Positions 1-9,703 of a stretch of DNA of 64,000 nt are shown here, piece by piece (positions within the stretch are counted from its first letter, which is position 1; every line of letters begins with the position of its first letter). Made by a program: the position numbers and the translations under genes. The notes under the pieces are model-generated. The model worked only from the letters and a program-made list of their open reading frames with translations. It made no database searches and was not told the DNA's origin. The DNA comes from Closterium sp. NIES-65 (lineage: Eukaryota; Streptophyta; Zygnematophyceae; Desmidiales; Closteriaceae): assembly GCA_948144175.1 (NCBI GenBank), contig CANXME010002327.1, forward strand, positions 620,001 to 684,000, in the 5' to 3' direction.

Positions 1-469
1 TTTGAAACTGGTTCCCGCGCCGCACGTTGAAGTCTTGATGTAATAAGAGAATGTACCCGTTAGAGTGCATGGCTAGCTAGGTTATTTTTAATTCCCTATA
101 ATAGACTTATATAAACCACTGTATTTGCTAGTGATAAACACTTATGTCATTTTACATTCACTCTGACATGTATTATTATTCACTTCCGCTGCAAAACTAC
201 CTGCGAACAACCCTGAGGCGGGTCCCGGCAAGTCCCGCGTGGGATCGTAAAGGCATCAGGTTGTACGGGGTGATCGCAACGTTATTAGCACATGTGCAAA
301 TTTGTGTGTTCATGGAGAGATATGGCAAAGGTTTCACTACGTTAGTTGAAGGAACAGTAGATTACAATTAGGCATGCAAGTTGATCTAGCAAGGAAGGCA
401 TTGCAACACCTAGCAAGCATCCTCCAGGGTAACCTGCCAGCGCAGCAGAAGGTACCAGCGGAAGATAAC
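1..469. other. Unassigned flank, AT-richer than the rest
   Basis: This stretch shows none of the retroelement motifs seen elsewhere and is less GC-rich than its neighbour. Homology to the copia linker begins near 470. An open frame at 144-371 has no recognisable domain and is probably chance. No LTR end or target duplication is visible at the 470 boundary, so this is either host DNA or an unrecognised repeat. Confidence 0.5.
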
Positions 470-2424
470 GTTGGCCATCAGGGTCGCGCTGCTGGAGCTA
501 GGGGCCCTGCTGCGGGAGGCGCTGGAGCTGGTGACTCTACTACTGGAGTTGTTTCTGCTGGAGGTTCAAGAGCTGCTGGGGGTGCGGGAGCTACTCGTGC
601 TGGTGGCACTGCACAGCCGCGCCTGTTCGTTGCTCCACCGTCTCCGTCTTCTCAGCCACCGTCTGATTCTACGCTTCGCCAGGTTCTTAGTCTCCCTTCG
701 TCTACTGGTCTTCCATTACAGCGTGGCTCACCGCTGCCTGCTCCTTCTCCTTACAGTGAGCACATAGAAGGTCTTACTGAGCATCGTGCGCCTGCGTCAC
801 GTCCTGTCCCGCCTGTCCGTTCTGGTCGTCGTGTTCCTCGTTCGCGTCAGCCGGCTGTCACCGGCACCCACCTCGTAGTTTGTCCTCCTTCCTCTCCTCC
901 GTAGCATGTTCCCCTGCCGTCCCAACCTGCGTCTTCTCTGCCTACCGTTCCTGAGCCTGAGTCTGACCGCACCCGTTCTGCTCACCCTACTGTCACGCGT
1001 CTGCTAGCCACAGTGGTAACTGACCCGTTGTTTGAGTCTGCTGCTGCGTCTGCCTTAGTCACCGAGCTTGTTGACTTTGCTGCTGCCTGTCGTCTAGACT
1101 ACACCGCTAGTCTTGTTGCTGAGTCTGACATTGTCTGTCCTCCGTCCGTCGGGGGTGAGTTTGCTCTTCACACAGACGTCCTTGAGGACACGCAGGAGGG
1201 CCTTGAGTGTCTTGCAGCCGCTGCACCTCATCTCGTGTCCATGCAGCTTGCCCCTGAGGGAGACCCGGATGCACCAGACATCCCGACCCCGCGCTCTTAC
1301 GCTGAGGCGATCGCGGGTGAGTACTCCTCTCAGTGGCAGACAGCCATGGACACAGAGATGGCATCCTAGAAGTCCACATGCACTTACGTTGACGAGGTTC
1401 CCCCTCCTGGGCCAACATCGTCAGTGGCATGTGGATTTCCAGGGTGAAGCGGCCGCCAGGTTCTCCGCCTGTCTTCAAGGCTCGTTACGTTGCTCAAGGT
1501 TTCAATCAGCAAGATTGAGTAGACTTCTTCCAGACCTTCTCCCCCACCCCAAAGATGACCACTCTTTGGGTGCTGCTGCACGTTGCCGCTCAGCGTGACT
1601 ACGAGCTTCACTCTCTTGACTTCAGCACAACTTTCTTACAGGGCAGCCTACACGAGGAGATCTGGCTGCACCGCCCTCCTGGCTTCAGTGGGTCGTTCCC
1701 TCCTGGTATCCAGTGGAGCCTCCGGCGGCCGGTCTACGGTCTCCGCTAGGCACCACGTAAGTGGCACGACACACTGAGGACTACACTTGTGGCTCTTGGG
1801 TTTGCTCCGTCGACTGCTGACCCATCGCTGCCGACACGTCGCTGCCGCCGTTCTATATCCTTGTGTTCGTCGACGACTTGGTCTTTGCCACTGCAGACAC
1901 TGAGGCTCTCGCCCTGGTGAAGTCGGAGCTAGAGAAGAGACAAACGTGCACAGACCTGGGTGAACTGCGCAGCTACCTTGGCTTGCAGATCACCCGGGAC
2001 AGAGCACGCCGCACCATCACACTGACTCAGTCACACATGGTACAGTAGGTCCTTTAGCGCTTCGGCTTCACCTGGTCCTCGCCATAGCACACCCCTTTGG
2101 CTACAGGCCACTCGCTTTCAACTCCACATTCGGACGAGTCCGTAGAGCCGAGTGGTCCGTACCCAGAGCTAGTGGGCTGCCTCATGTACCTGATGACCTG
2201 CACTCGAACTGACCTTGCGTACCCTCTTGGCCTTCTGGCTCGCTACGTGGCTCCTGGTCGGTACCAAAAGGTGCACATGGATGCTGCGAAGAGGGTACTG
2301 CGCTACTTGTGCGGTATATCGGGCATGGGGCTCGTGCTTGGAGGGGGGAGCGCAGTTGTCCTCACTGGGCACTCAGACGCTTCTTGGGTTGATGACAAGG
2401 CTACGTTGCGGTCGTCACAGGGTT
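470..2424 (+). mobile_element. E1: copia fragment, truncated at both ends
   Basis: The fragment runs from the integrase-RT linker to the start of RNase H and has no LTR, PBS, gag or integrase. Its closest relative in the window is E7, where the Gly/Ala-rich linker text and most RT codons recur near 29110-31560. The right end stops inside the RNase H region and joins E2, which lies in the opposite orientation. Confidence 0.9.
470..2424 (+). pseudogene. E1 linker, RT and partial RNase H (broken)
   Basis: The frame starting near 470 encodes the Gly/Ala/Pro-rich linker and the pre-RT segment. It is broken by TAG at 902-904, where sister copies have CAG, and by TAG at 1367-1369, where they have TGG. 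A small deletion near 1410 shifts the frame. Later pieces show the RT blocks: the FSPTPKMTT segment near 1540, the LHSLDFSTTFL block near 1612, a YVDD-like box changed to FVDD near 1865, and the RNase H GHSDASW block near 2368. The FVDD change alters the RT active-site box. The copy cannot encode a working protein. Confidence 0.9.
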
Positions 2425-4605
2425 ACACCACAGGAGCCACGTAGCGAGCCACAAGGCCAAGAGGGTACGCAAGGTCAGGTCGAGTGCAGGTCATCAGGTA
2501 CATGAGGCAGCCCACTAGCTCTGGGTGTGGATCACTTGGCTCTACGGACTCGTCCGAAGGTGGAGCTGAGAGCGAGTGGCCTTTAGCCAGAGGAGTGGAC
2601 TGTGGCGAGGACCAGGTGAAGCCGAAGCACTGAAGGACCTGCTGCACTATGTGTGACTGAGTCAGTGTGATGGTGCAGCATGCTCTGTCCCGGGTGATCT
2701 GCAAGCCAAGGTAACTGCGCAGGTCACCCAGATCTGTGCACGTGTGTCTCTTCTACAACTCCGACTTCACAAGGGCAAGAGCCTCAGTGTCAGCAGTGGC
2801 AAAGACCAAGTCGTCGACGTACACGAGGATGTAGAACGGCGGCAGCGAAGTGTCGGTGCGCAGAAACAGGGACGGGTCAGCAGTGGAAGGGGCGAACCCA
2901 AGAGCCGCAAGCGTCGTTCTCAGTGTGTCGTGCTACTCACGAGGCGCCTGGCGGAGACTGTAGACCGGCCGACGGAGGCTCCACTGGGTACCAGGAGGGA
3001 ACGACCCAGTGAAGCCAGGTGGGTGGCGCAGCCAGATCTCCTCGTGCAGACTACACTGTAAGAAGGCTGTGCTGAAGTCCTGAGAGTGAAGCTCGTAGTC
3101 ACGCTGTGCGGCGAAATGCAGGAGCACCCGAAGAGTGGTCATCTTTGGGGTGGGGGAGAAGGTCTGGAAGAAGTCAACTCGTTGTCGCTGACTGAAGCCT
3201 CATGCAACGTAACGAGCCTTGAAGACAGGCGCAGAACCCGGCGGCCGCTTCACCGTGAAAATCCACATGCCTTCGACGATGTTCGCCCCATGAGGGGGAA
3301 CCTCATGGACGTAAGTGCCTTTGGATTTCCAGGATGCCATCTCTGCGTCCATGGCTGACTGCCACTGAGAGGAGTACTCACCCGTGATCGCCTCAGCGTA
3401 AGAACGCGGAGTCGGGATGTCTGGTGCATCTGGGTCTCCCTCAGGGGCAAGCAACATGGCCACGAGATGAGGTACAGTAGTTGCAAGACACTCGAAATCC
3501 TCCTGCCTGTCCTTAAGGACGTCCGTGCCAAGAGCACACTCACCCTCGATGGACGGAGGACAGACAGACTCAGACTCAGCAACAAGACTAGCAACAAAGT
3601 GTAGACGACAGGCAGCAGCAAAGTCAATAGGCTCAGCAACTAAAGCAGACGCAGTAGTGGACTCAAACGAAGGGTCAGTGACAACAGTGGCAAGTAGACG
3701 CGTGACAGTAGGGTGAGTAGCACGAGCGCGGTCAGACTCAGGGTCTGGAACATCATGCAGAGAAGGCACAGGAGGGGACAGCAAGGGAACACACTGCGGA
3801 GCAGAGGAAAGACCTAGAGCCATGAGGTGCGTGCCGGGGACAGCCGGCGGACGCTCAAGAGGAAAACGACGACTAGTACGACTAGTGCGGACAGTGCGAA
3901 TAGGCGAGACAGGACGAGACGCAGGCTCACGATGCTCAGCAAGACCTCATGCCTGCTACGTGTAAGGAGAAAGAGCAGGTAGTGGAGAGCCAGGCTATAA
4001 TGGAAGACTAGTAGAAGATGGGAGGCTAAGAACCTGGCGCAGCATGGAGTCAAGCGGCGGTAGAGACGAAGGTGACGGTGTAGCGAAGAACTGTTATGGC
4101 TGAGCAGTACCACCCGCGCCAGTAGCTCCATCACCTCCTGCAGCTCCAGAACCTCTAGCGCGAGCACCCCCAGCAGCTCCAGAACCTTCAGCGCCAGCAC
4201 CTCCATTACTAGCACCACCAGCAGCAGCACCCCCAGAACCGGCACCTCCAGCCCCAAGGTCTCCAACCTCAGTGTCTCCAACAGCAGAACCCCTAGAACC
4301 GGCACCTCCAGCTCTAGGGTCTCCAACCTCAGGGTCGACAGCAGCACCTCCATGTCCAGTTGTAGCTCCAGCCCCAGCAGCTCCAGTACCTCCAGTACGA
4401 GCACCTCCGGGACCAGCGGGTCCAGGAACTCCAGTAGAAACACCTCCAGTAGCAGAGTCGCCAGCTCCAGTGCTCCCAACGCCACCGCCTCCCGCAGCAG
4501 AGCCCCCAGCTCCAGCAGCGCGACCCTAACGACTAACGTACCACTCACACAGCTACTGTGGGGAGAGAGGGAGACACTGACGAGAGTGCTGCGGCAAGGC
4601 ACCAA
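2425..4605 (-). pseudogene. E2 linker and RT (broken, no RNase H)
   Basis: The Pro/Ala/Ser-rich linker (about 4600-3830) is followed by the pre-RT segment with PDAPDIPTPRSYAEAI, the WIFTVKRPPG block (about 3270) and the RT palm blocks down to LVARYVAP at 2425. RT pieces lie in different frames, for example 3823-3200 against 3142-2920, so frameshifts are present. RNase H and everything 3' of it are lost at the junction with E1. Confidence 0.85.
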
Positions 4606-5285
4606 CGGAGCGACTACCGAGACTGCTCACCAGACGCCTCAGTGCCCCCCGGTGCAGTACCCCCAGGCTCAGCACGCCCAGGCTCAGCACCTCCAGACTC
4701 CTCACGCCCAGGCTCAGCACCGCTAGGCTGCACTCCTAACTCCTTTCGAATGGCGCGAGGGGAGAGCTTGTCCGCAATGGTATCGTGGACAAAGGCACGA
4801 GTACCCCAAACCCGGAACCGCGACGCATCGCCAACCTCCCCCGTCCAACGTAGTGTGGGCGAAGTCTCCGGAACGGAAACACGGGGCCAGAGGTTGAGCT
4901 GATGCGCGGCGTACTGGACCGCAAACGGCCACAAAAAATGGGGGCCATCCGTATGGATCATGGAGGTACGTGCGACCTCCATGACTAAGCCAATGGAGAG
5001 GCCAGAAGCGTGTACGACTGGCGGATGCCGTGCTCCTCACAGTAGGCTCGCAAGAGGTCAGAGGTGAACTCACCACCTCTGTCAGAGTGCAGACGCAGGA
5101 CAGGAAAGTCCGACTCGAAACCGCTCGCGGAGCTGGAGACGAACGGCACGGATCCAAGGGATCATAACAGCAGGGACATCCCTCTTGCGCTGCAAGGGGA
5201 AGATCGTGGTGTAACGCGTGTAGTCGTCGACTACCAGCAGGAAGTACCGCTCGTGACCCTGTCCACGGATGCGGGCTGGGCCCCT
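4606..5285 (-). pseudogene. E2 integrase core (broken)
   Basis: The minus strand gives the RGQGHERYFLLVVDDYTRYTT block, then RTSMIHTDGPHFLWPFAVQ and the LRWTGEVGDASRFRVWG block. These are rve-type integrase sequences as in E6. The HHCC zinc domain upstream is absent and replaced by duplicated copy A. Frameshifts near 5100 and 4990 separate the blocks, and the text around the second Asp is disrupted. Confidence 0.85.
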
Positions 5286-5461
5286 AGCGGATGCTGTACA
5301 AGGGAGAACAGAATCACTAGCACCTAGGGCTGCAGACTCGATACCTGGGTCAGGCGGCATACACAAGTAGCAGTCACCCTCAGCACTAACAGTCAATGCA
5401 TACATGGCAGCAAGAATTACATCATAGTCAAGATCAAAGATAGGAACACCACGCCTAAGCA
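5286..5461 (-). repeat. E2 internal direct duplication, copy A (176 bp)
   Basis: This segment repeats 5752-5927 almost exactly and in the same orientation, offset by 466 bp. It encodes the gag/protease spacer with the blocks FDLDYDVILAAMYAL and CYLCMPPDPGIES. It sits directly before the integrase core, where the HHCC integrase N-terminal domain should be, and that domain is missing. Confidence 0.9.
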
Positions 5462-6188
5462 CGTGCAGATCGCCACACGCTGTCCTCCAGGAGTAAAGGT
5501 GTCAACCCAATGATCCTGAAGAACGGCGTTGCTCACCAGGTTTGTAGAGAACGAGGGGAGGTGGAGACCAGACAGCTCACCAGACGGGACCGCCGGACAC
5601 GAAGCACAGTAGCAGACCGTGCTAGCACTAGGCCCTCAGAGGGGTCAGCCAGTGAGACAGGGACAGGTGCAGGGAGGGGAGTGAGTGTGGTACTGTCGCG
5701 AAAGAAACAGCGGGAAGCACGAGAGTCAAGTGTAAAGGTGTGCAAGGCCTGAGCGGATGCAGTACAAGGGAGAACAGACTCACTAGCACCTAGGGCTGTT
5801 GACTCGATACCTGGGTCAGGCGGCATACACAAGTAGCAGTCACCCTCAGCACTAATAGTCAATGCATACATGGCAGCAAGAATTACATCATAGTCAAGAT
5901 CAAAGATAGGAACACCACGCCTAAGCAGGTCTGCCCAAGGGGGGAACTCAGTAGCCTCAGGAAACTTGGCGCGCCAGGCGTCGCTAAGCCGAGAGAAGCA
6001 GCGGTGCTCAGTGTGATACCCGCCGCATGGCCGACCAGTGGGGGGGGCCTGTGCGAATGATATACGGGAAGAAAACAGGACCCCTAGATGCCCCACGCTG
6101 AGCATACCAGTCATGAAGCTGCTGAGGGGAGAGGGTCTGCTGCTGACGCTGTTGCTGTTGCTGTTGCTGCTGTCCCTGGCCACCCCTT
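5462..6188 (-). pseudogene. E2 gag C-terminus and protease (frameshifted)
   Basis: The Gln tract and the SPQQLHDWYAQR motif lie in one frame (about 6185-6065). The zinc motif and protease lie in another from about 6060 down, so at least two frameshifts separate them from gag. The protease motif reads DSRAS instead of DSGAS, a Gly-to-Arg change in the catalytic motif, so the protease is probably dead. The RLSDAWR and FDLDYDVILAAMYAL blocks match E6. Confidence 0.85.
5752..5927 (-). repeat. E2 internal direct duplication, copy B (176 bp)
   Basis: This is the copy in its normal place, between the zinc motif and the protease. It differs from copy A (5286-5461) by only a few substitutions, so the duplication is younger than much of the decay. 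Confidence 0.9.
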
Positions 6189-7181
6189 CTAGCCAGTTCC
6201 ACTCCAGCCCCCACCACCACTGCCACTACCGCTCCCTCCTCCCCCACTTCCGCCGCTGCCTCCTCCACCGCTCCCAGTACCACCGCCACCCCCACCAGCA
6301 CCTCCACCCCCACAACCACCCCCACCACCTCCACCTCCCCCGCCGCCTCCACCACCGCCCCCTCCACTGCCACCTCCACCTCCCCTGCCACCCCTGTTGC
6401 CCCTGGCGTTGCGGCGCTTCCCACTAGGAGCGGAAGCAGCCCCGACCTCCTCAGCACCAAGGTAGTCGAGAGCAGCAGCAGCAGAGGCGTAGGAGGGGGT
6501 AAGAGGGGAGGGGGAGCACCCCTCAAAGAGGGGAGTGCGAGGAGTGCCACGAGCAGCACCTACAGCAAGAATGTTCTTTTTGGCTGCTAGGAGGTGCTTC
6601 TCAAAGTCGGCGACAATGAGAGTGGTAGGGTCTAGGGCTAGAAAGTGGTCCCTGACTGAACAAAGAGTGTCAGGGAGGCGGGTTATGAGGAAGTAGAGAG
6701 TAAAGTACATTGGGGGGTGATTCTTGGCGAGGAACTTGTCTGAAAGGGCGGCACGAAAGCGAGCATCAGTAGCGCGTAGGTGAGAGATGAGGTCCTCAGC
6801 GGTGGTAAACGAGGACAGGTCAGGGAACAGGTAGGGTAGCATAAGACGACCTAGGGCTGCAGTGACTGGGGAAGAGTAGCGGGCAACTACAGCCTCATAC
6901 AGTGCCTTAGCAGTCTTGTGCTGACTAAAGTGCGTGCGCTTAGTGATCGGCATATGGTTGCGAATAGCGAGGTGCGCAGCAGCATCACGAGTCTGCCACT
7001 GTGAGCAGTCGAGAGCGGCAGCAGTGTCAGCAGTAGCAACACAAGTGCCAGACGCGTGATCGAACAGTGAAACTCCGTCTTTGGCATCAGTCATAAGAAA
7101 TGGTTGCAGGTCGTCGAGCCAAGTGGCAATCTCTATCGGGCGACCGTCAGGATAAAAAACGAGGACATTGAGAGTCGCCAT
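6189..7181 (-). CDS. E2 gag, N-terminal and Gly-rich part (330 aa)
   Basis: The frame starts at a true ATG (MATLNVLVFYPDGRPIE) at the same place as gag in E6 and E12. It has the copia gag core: the W-L-D-D-L block, a WQTRDAAAHLAIRNHMP block, FSQHKTAKALYEAVVARYSS and the RLPDTLCSVRDHFL segment. A long Gly-rich tail follows from about residue 265. The frame then stops, while the Gln-rich part and zinc motif continue in other frames, so gag is cut short by a frameshift. Gag would form the particle and bind RNA. This copy could at most give a truncated capsid-like product. Confidence 0.75.
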   Translation of the reverse strand: MATLNVLVFYPDGRPIEIATWLDDLQPFLMTDAKDGVSLFDHASGTCVATADTAAALDCSQWQTRDAAAHLAIRNHMPITKRTHFSQHKTAKALYEAVVARYSSPVTAALGRLMLPYLFPDLSSFTTAEDLISHLRATDARFRAALSDKFLAKNHPPMYFTLYFLITRLPDTLCSVRDHFLALDPTTLIVADFEKHLLAAKKNILAVGAARGTPRTPLFEGCSPSPLTPSYASAAAALDYLGAEEVGAASAPSGKRRNARGNRGGRGGGGGSGGGGGGGGGGGGGGGGGCGGGGAGGGGGGTGSGGGGSGGSGGGGSGSGSGGGGWSGTG

Positions 7182-7189
7182 AAGTTCAG

Positions 7190-7878
7190 CGCAGGTGAGA
7201 GTAGCGCACAGGCGGCAAAGCAGAGCACGGACTGCAGGGCAGAGAGCAGGCCAGGGGAAGTTGCGCGCAGGGCTGCAGTGGCGGCGCGCGGGTCAGCAAA
7301 GGCAGGGCGCGGGCTGCAGGTGGGTAGTGCGCTGGCCGGCAGAGGCAGCGCGCGCGCAGGTAAGGGGTAGCGCGCGGGTAAGGGGCAGCGCGGGGGTAAG
7401 AGGCAGTGCGCGCGCGGGTAAGGGGCAGCGCGCGGGCGGGCAAAGGCCGGGAACGGGCGGCAAAGGCTGCGCGCTGGCCAGTAGGGGCCGCGAACAAGCA
7501 GGCGAGGGCGGCGCATGGGGCCTTACGGGCCTGCAGAGGCAGCGCGCGGGCATGCAGGGGCAAAGCGCGGGCTGCGCAGGCTGCTGGCGGGCGACGCACG
7601 AGCTGCAGGCGAGCGACGCGCAGGTAGAGGTAGAGCGCGGGCCGAGCGGGCTGCTAGCGGGTAACGGTGGGCAGCAGGCGAGCGACGCGCGAGCTACAGG
7701 GCAGGGCAGGGCAGGGCGCGCAAGCTGCTGAAGCGGCGCGCGCAGGACTAGGGCAGTGCGCACGAGCAGCACGGTGCAGGCAAGGCAGAGGCGCGTGCGG
7801 GCAGCGCAGCGCAGGCAAGGCAAGGCGCGCGCGGGCGGCGCAGCACAGACGTGGGGTAGCTCAGTAACCGCAACGGTA
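7190..7878 (-). repeat. E2 leader minisatellite
   Basis: This untranslated leader between PBS and gag is made of short GC-rich repeats around GCGCGGGTAAGGGGCAGCG and similar units. Long open frames on both strands here come from repeat periodicity and GC content. I do not treat them as genes. Confidence 0.8.
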
Positions 7879-7879
7879 G

Positions 7880-7926
7880 GTGGGCCCTAAAAAAATCGGT
7901 CCTACGGACCTACTGCTCTAATACCA
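7880..7926 (-). promoter_or_regulatory. E2 primer binding site and post-PBS hairpin
   Basis: The minus strand reads TGGTATTAGAGC directly after the LTR (7926-7915), one base from the copia initiator-Met PBS. It is followed by a hairpin GGTCC-GTA-GGACC (7910-7898), a T-run and the block GGGCCCAC. The same order is found in E3, E4, E6, E7, E9 and E11. Confidence 0.85.
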
Positions 7927-8059
7927 TGTCAGAAACAACTAGCAGGAATGAATGAACTAGGTCAAAGTCTGGTACAAGTATGAAACCCTTAAGGGGCTAT
8001 ACCCCATATTGGCTACCCCACTACAGCGTACACATATGTAACACATTTATAATTTGACA
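7927..8059 (-). repeat. E2 5' LTR (133 bp)
   Basis: On the minus strand it begins TGTCAAATTATA and ends TTTCTGACA, giving TG..CA ends. It contains the core GTAG..TGTAGTGGGGTAGCC shared by all small-LTR elements here. The E5 LTR at 16785-16917 has the same length and nearly the same sequence. Confidence 0.9.
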
Positions 8060-8114
8060 GCGTGCAGTAAAAAAAGCAAAAAAAGACAAACAAAACAGGT
8101 CTGCAGCAAGGGAG
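8060..8114. other. 55-bp spacer between E2 and E3
   Basis: This A-rich stretch lies between the 5' LTRs of E2 and E3, which point away from each other. Its last five bases GGGAG (8110-8114) are the left target duplication of E3. Confidence 0.7.
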
Positions 8115-8232
8115 TGTCAAACTCCTATGCTATAGTCTGTGTAGGCTGTAGTGGGGTAGACACTATAAGGTACAAAGGTTTCCTACTTGTACCCACATCT
8201 TCCTTACTCATTTCATTCCTCGTTCTTTCACA
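8115..8232 (+). repeat. E3 5' LTR (118 bp)
   Basis: It begins TGTCAAACTCC and ends TTTCACA. By eye it differs from the 3' LTR by about six substitutions and a 7-bp gap, so the insertion is old compared with E6. Confidence 0.95.
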
Positions 8233-8278
8233 TGGTATAGAGCAGGTTCCCTAGTGGGAACGTTTCCTAGGGCCCACC
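8233..8278 (+). promoter_or_regulatory. E3 PBS and post-PBS hairpin
   Basis: TGGTATAGAGCAGG lies directly after the LTR. It is the copia PBS with one base lost. The hairpin GTTCCC-TAGT-GGGAAC (8246-8261) and the block AGGGCCCACC follow. The stem sequence differs from that of E2 and E7 but pairs equally well. Confidence 0.85.
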
Positions 8279-8339
8279 GAATATCATTTTTTTTTCCTGC
8301 CCAGAGCGCGCTTCGCCCCTGCCCGAGTCGCGCCCCGTG

Positions 8340-8735
8340 TGCCTACTCTCCCGTCGCGTCCCCTGCCCTTAGTGGCCCGTCGCGCTCCCCTACGGCCCCG
8401 TAGCGGCCCCTCTCACGGCCTCTCACGACCCCTCTCACGGCCCTTCACGGCCCCTTCAGGCACCTCGTGGCCCTTTCGCAGCCTCCCTTCGCGGCCCCTT
8501 CTCGGCCCCTTCACGGCCCCTTCGCGGCACCTTCGTGGCCCCTTCAAGGCCCCTTCACGGCCCCTTCACGGCCCCTTCACAGCCCCTTCGCGGCCCCTTC
8601 GCAGCCCCTTCCCGGCCCCTTCGTGGCCCCTTCACGGCCCCTTCACGGCCCCTTCACGGCCCCTTCGTGGCCCCCTCGTGGCTCCCTTCGTGGCCCCTTC
8701 GCGGCCCCGCCACGCTGCCCGTAGCGACCCCGCCC
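8340..8735 (+). repeat. E3 leader minisatellite 1 (12-bp unit)
   Basis: The array is built from units close to GGCCCCTTCACG. It continues into degenerate repeats around 8730-8900 that contain blocks such as CGTCGCCAGTCGCGGCC. It lies in the untranslated leader between PBS and gag. Confidence 0.85.
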
Positions 8736-8944
8736 TGTCGCCAGTCGCGGCCCCGCTCCGTCGCCAGTCGCGGCCTCGCCCCGTTGCCAATCGCGGCCCC
8801 GCCCCATCGCCAGTCGCGGCCCCGCCGCGTCGCCCCCGCCTCATTGCGTCGCCCCTGCGGGACCCGCGAGGCGCGGCTCCTGTGCGTCGCGACGCCCCTG
8901 CGGGACCCGCGTGGCGTCACTGCTGCCCGCCATGGCGCCCTGCC

Positions 8945-9565
8945 CTAACCCGCGCCCTGGAGCAGCCGCCACTGCAGCAGCCGCCCCTGGAGCAGCCGCC
9001 ACTGCAGCAGCCACCTCTGGAGCAGCCGCCCGTGAAGCAGCCGCCCTTGAAGCAGCCGCCCCTGGAGCAGCCGCCACTGCAGCAACCGCCCCTGGAGCAG
9101 CCACACCTGCAGTAGCCGCCCCTGGAGCAGCCGCCCCTGCACCAGCCGCCCCTGCAGCAGCCGCCCCTGCAGCAGCAGCCCCTGGAGCAGCCGCCACTGC
9201 AGCAGCCGCCCCTATAGCAGCCACACCTGCAGCAGCCGCCCCTGGAGCAGCCGCCACTGCAGCAGCCGCCCCTGGAGCAGCCTCCCCTGCAACAGCCGCC
9301 CCTGGAGCAGGCGCCCCTAAAGCAGCCGCTCCAGGAGCAGCCGCCACTGCAGCAGCCGCCCCTAGAGCAGCCACCCCTGCAGTAGCCGCCCCAGGAGCAG
9401 CCACCCCTGCAGCAGCCACCCCTGGAGCAGCTGCCCCTGCAGCAGCCGCCCCTGCAGCAGCCGCCCCTGGAGCAACCGCCCCTGCAGCAGCCGCCCCTAG
9501 AGCAGCCGCCCCTACAACTACCGCCCCTGGAGCAGCCGCCCCTACAGCTGCCGCGGAGCCCTCGC
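8945..9565 (+). repeat. E3 leader minisatellite 2 (15/30-bp unit)
   Basis: About twenty copies of a unit close to CCTGGAGCAGCCGCC alternate with CACTGCAGCAGCCGCC-like units. Open frames run through it on both strands because the unit length is a multiple of three. The repeat is specific to E3 in this window. Confidence 0.9.
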
Positions 9566-9703
9566 CCTAGAGTGGTAGCGGCCTCGCCGTCGTACGCCTG
9601 CCCTTCTCCCCACTGGTGAGCACTCCCCTGCCCGTACTACTGATACTGCTGCTCTTGCTGTTAGTGCTCTTTCTACTGCTACTGCTGCTCCTGGCATGGC
9701 CAG

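Larger units (their letters stand above)
2425..8059 (-). mobile_element. E2: copia element with 5' LTR, 3' end lost
   Basis: Read on the minus strand, the order is LTR (8059-7927), PBS, post-PBS hairpin, minisatellite leader, gag, protease, integrase, linker and RT. It ends abruptly at 2425 before RNase H, so no 3' LTR or target duplication can be checked. The base block outside the 5' LTR is GCGTG (8060-8064). The LTR belongs to the same subfamily as that of E5. Confidence 0.9.

Noticed and set aside
144-371. 75-codon frame in the left flank as a gene
   Set aside because: It has no recognisable motif and no supporting context.
3814-4605. 263-codon Leu/Val-rich frame in the E2 linker region
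   Set aside because: It is an alternative frame of the GGxxGG-encoding linker repeats. Similar Leu-rich frames appear opposite every linker in the window.
7186-7823. Long open frames on both strands in the E2 leader
   Set aside because: They come from tandem GC-rich repeats without stops, overlap one another in several frames, and show no gag or other domain content.
8841-9419. Ala/Gly/Pro-rich 192-codon frame opposite the E3 leader
   Set aside because: It is the complement of the CCTGGAGCAGCCGCC array and has no counterpart in other elements.
7190-9565. CRISPR-like array in the tandem leader repeats
   Set aside because: Units are directly adjacent and degenerate, with no unique spacers of regular length and no cas genes. 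They are minisatellites in LTR element leaders.
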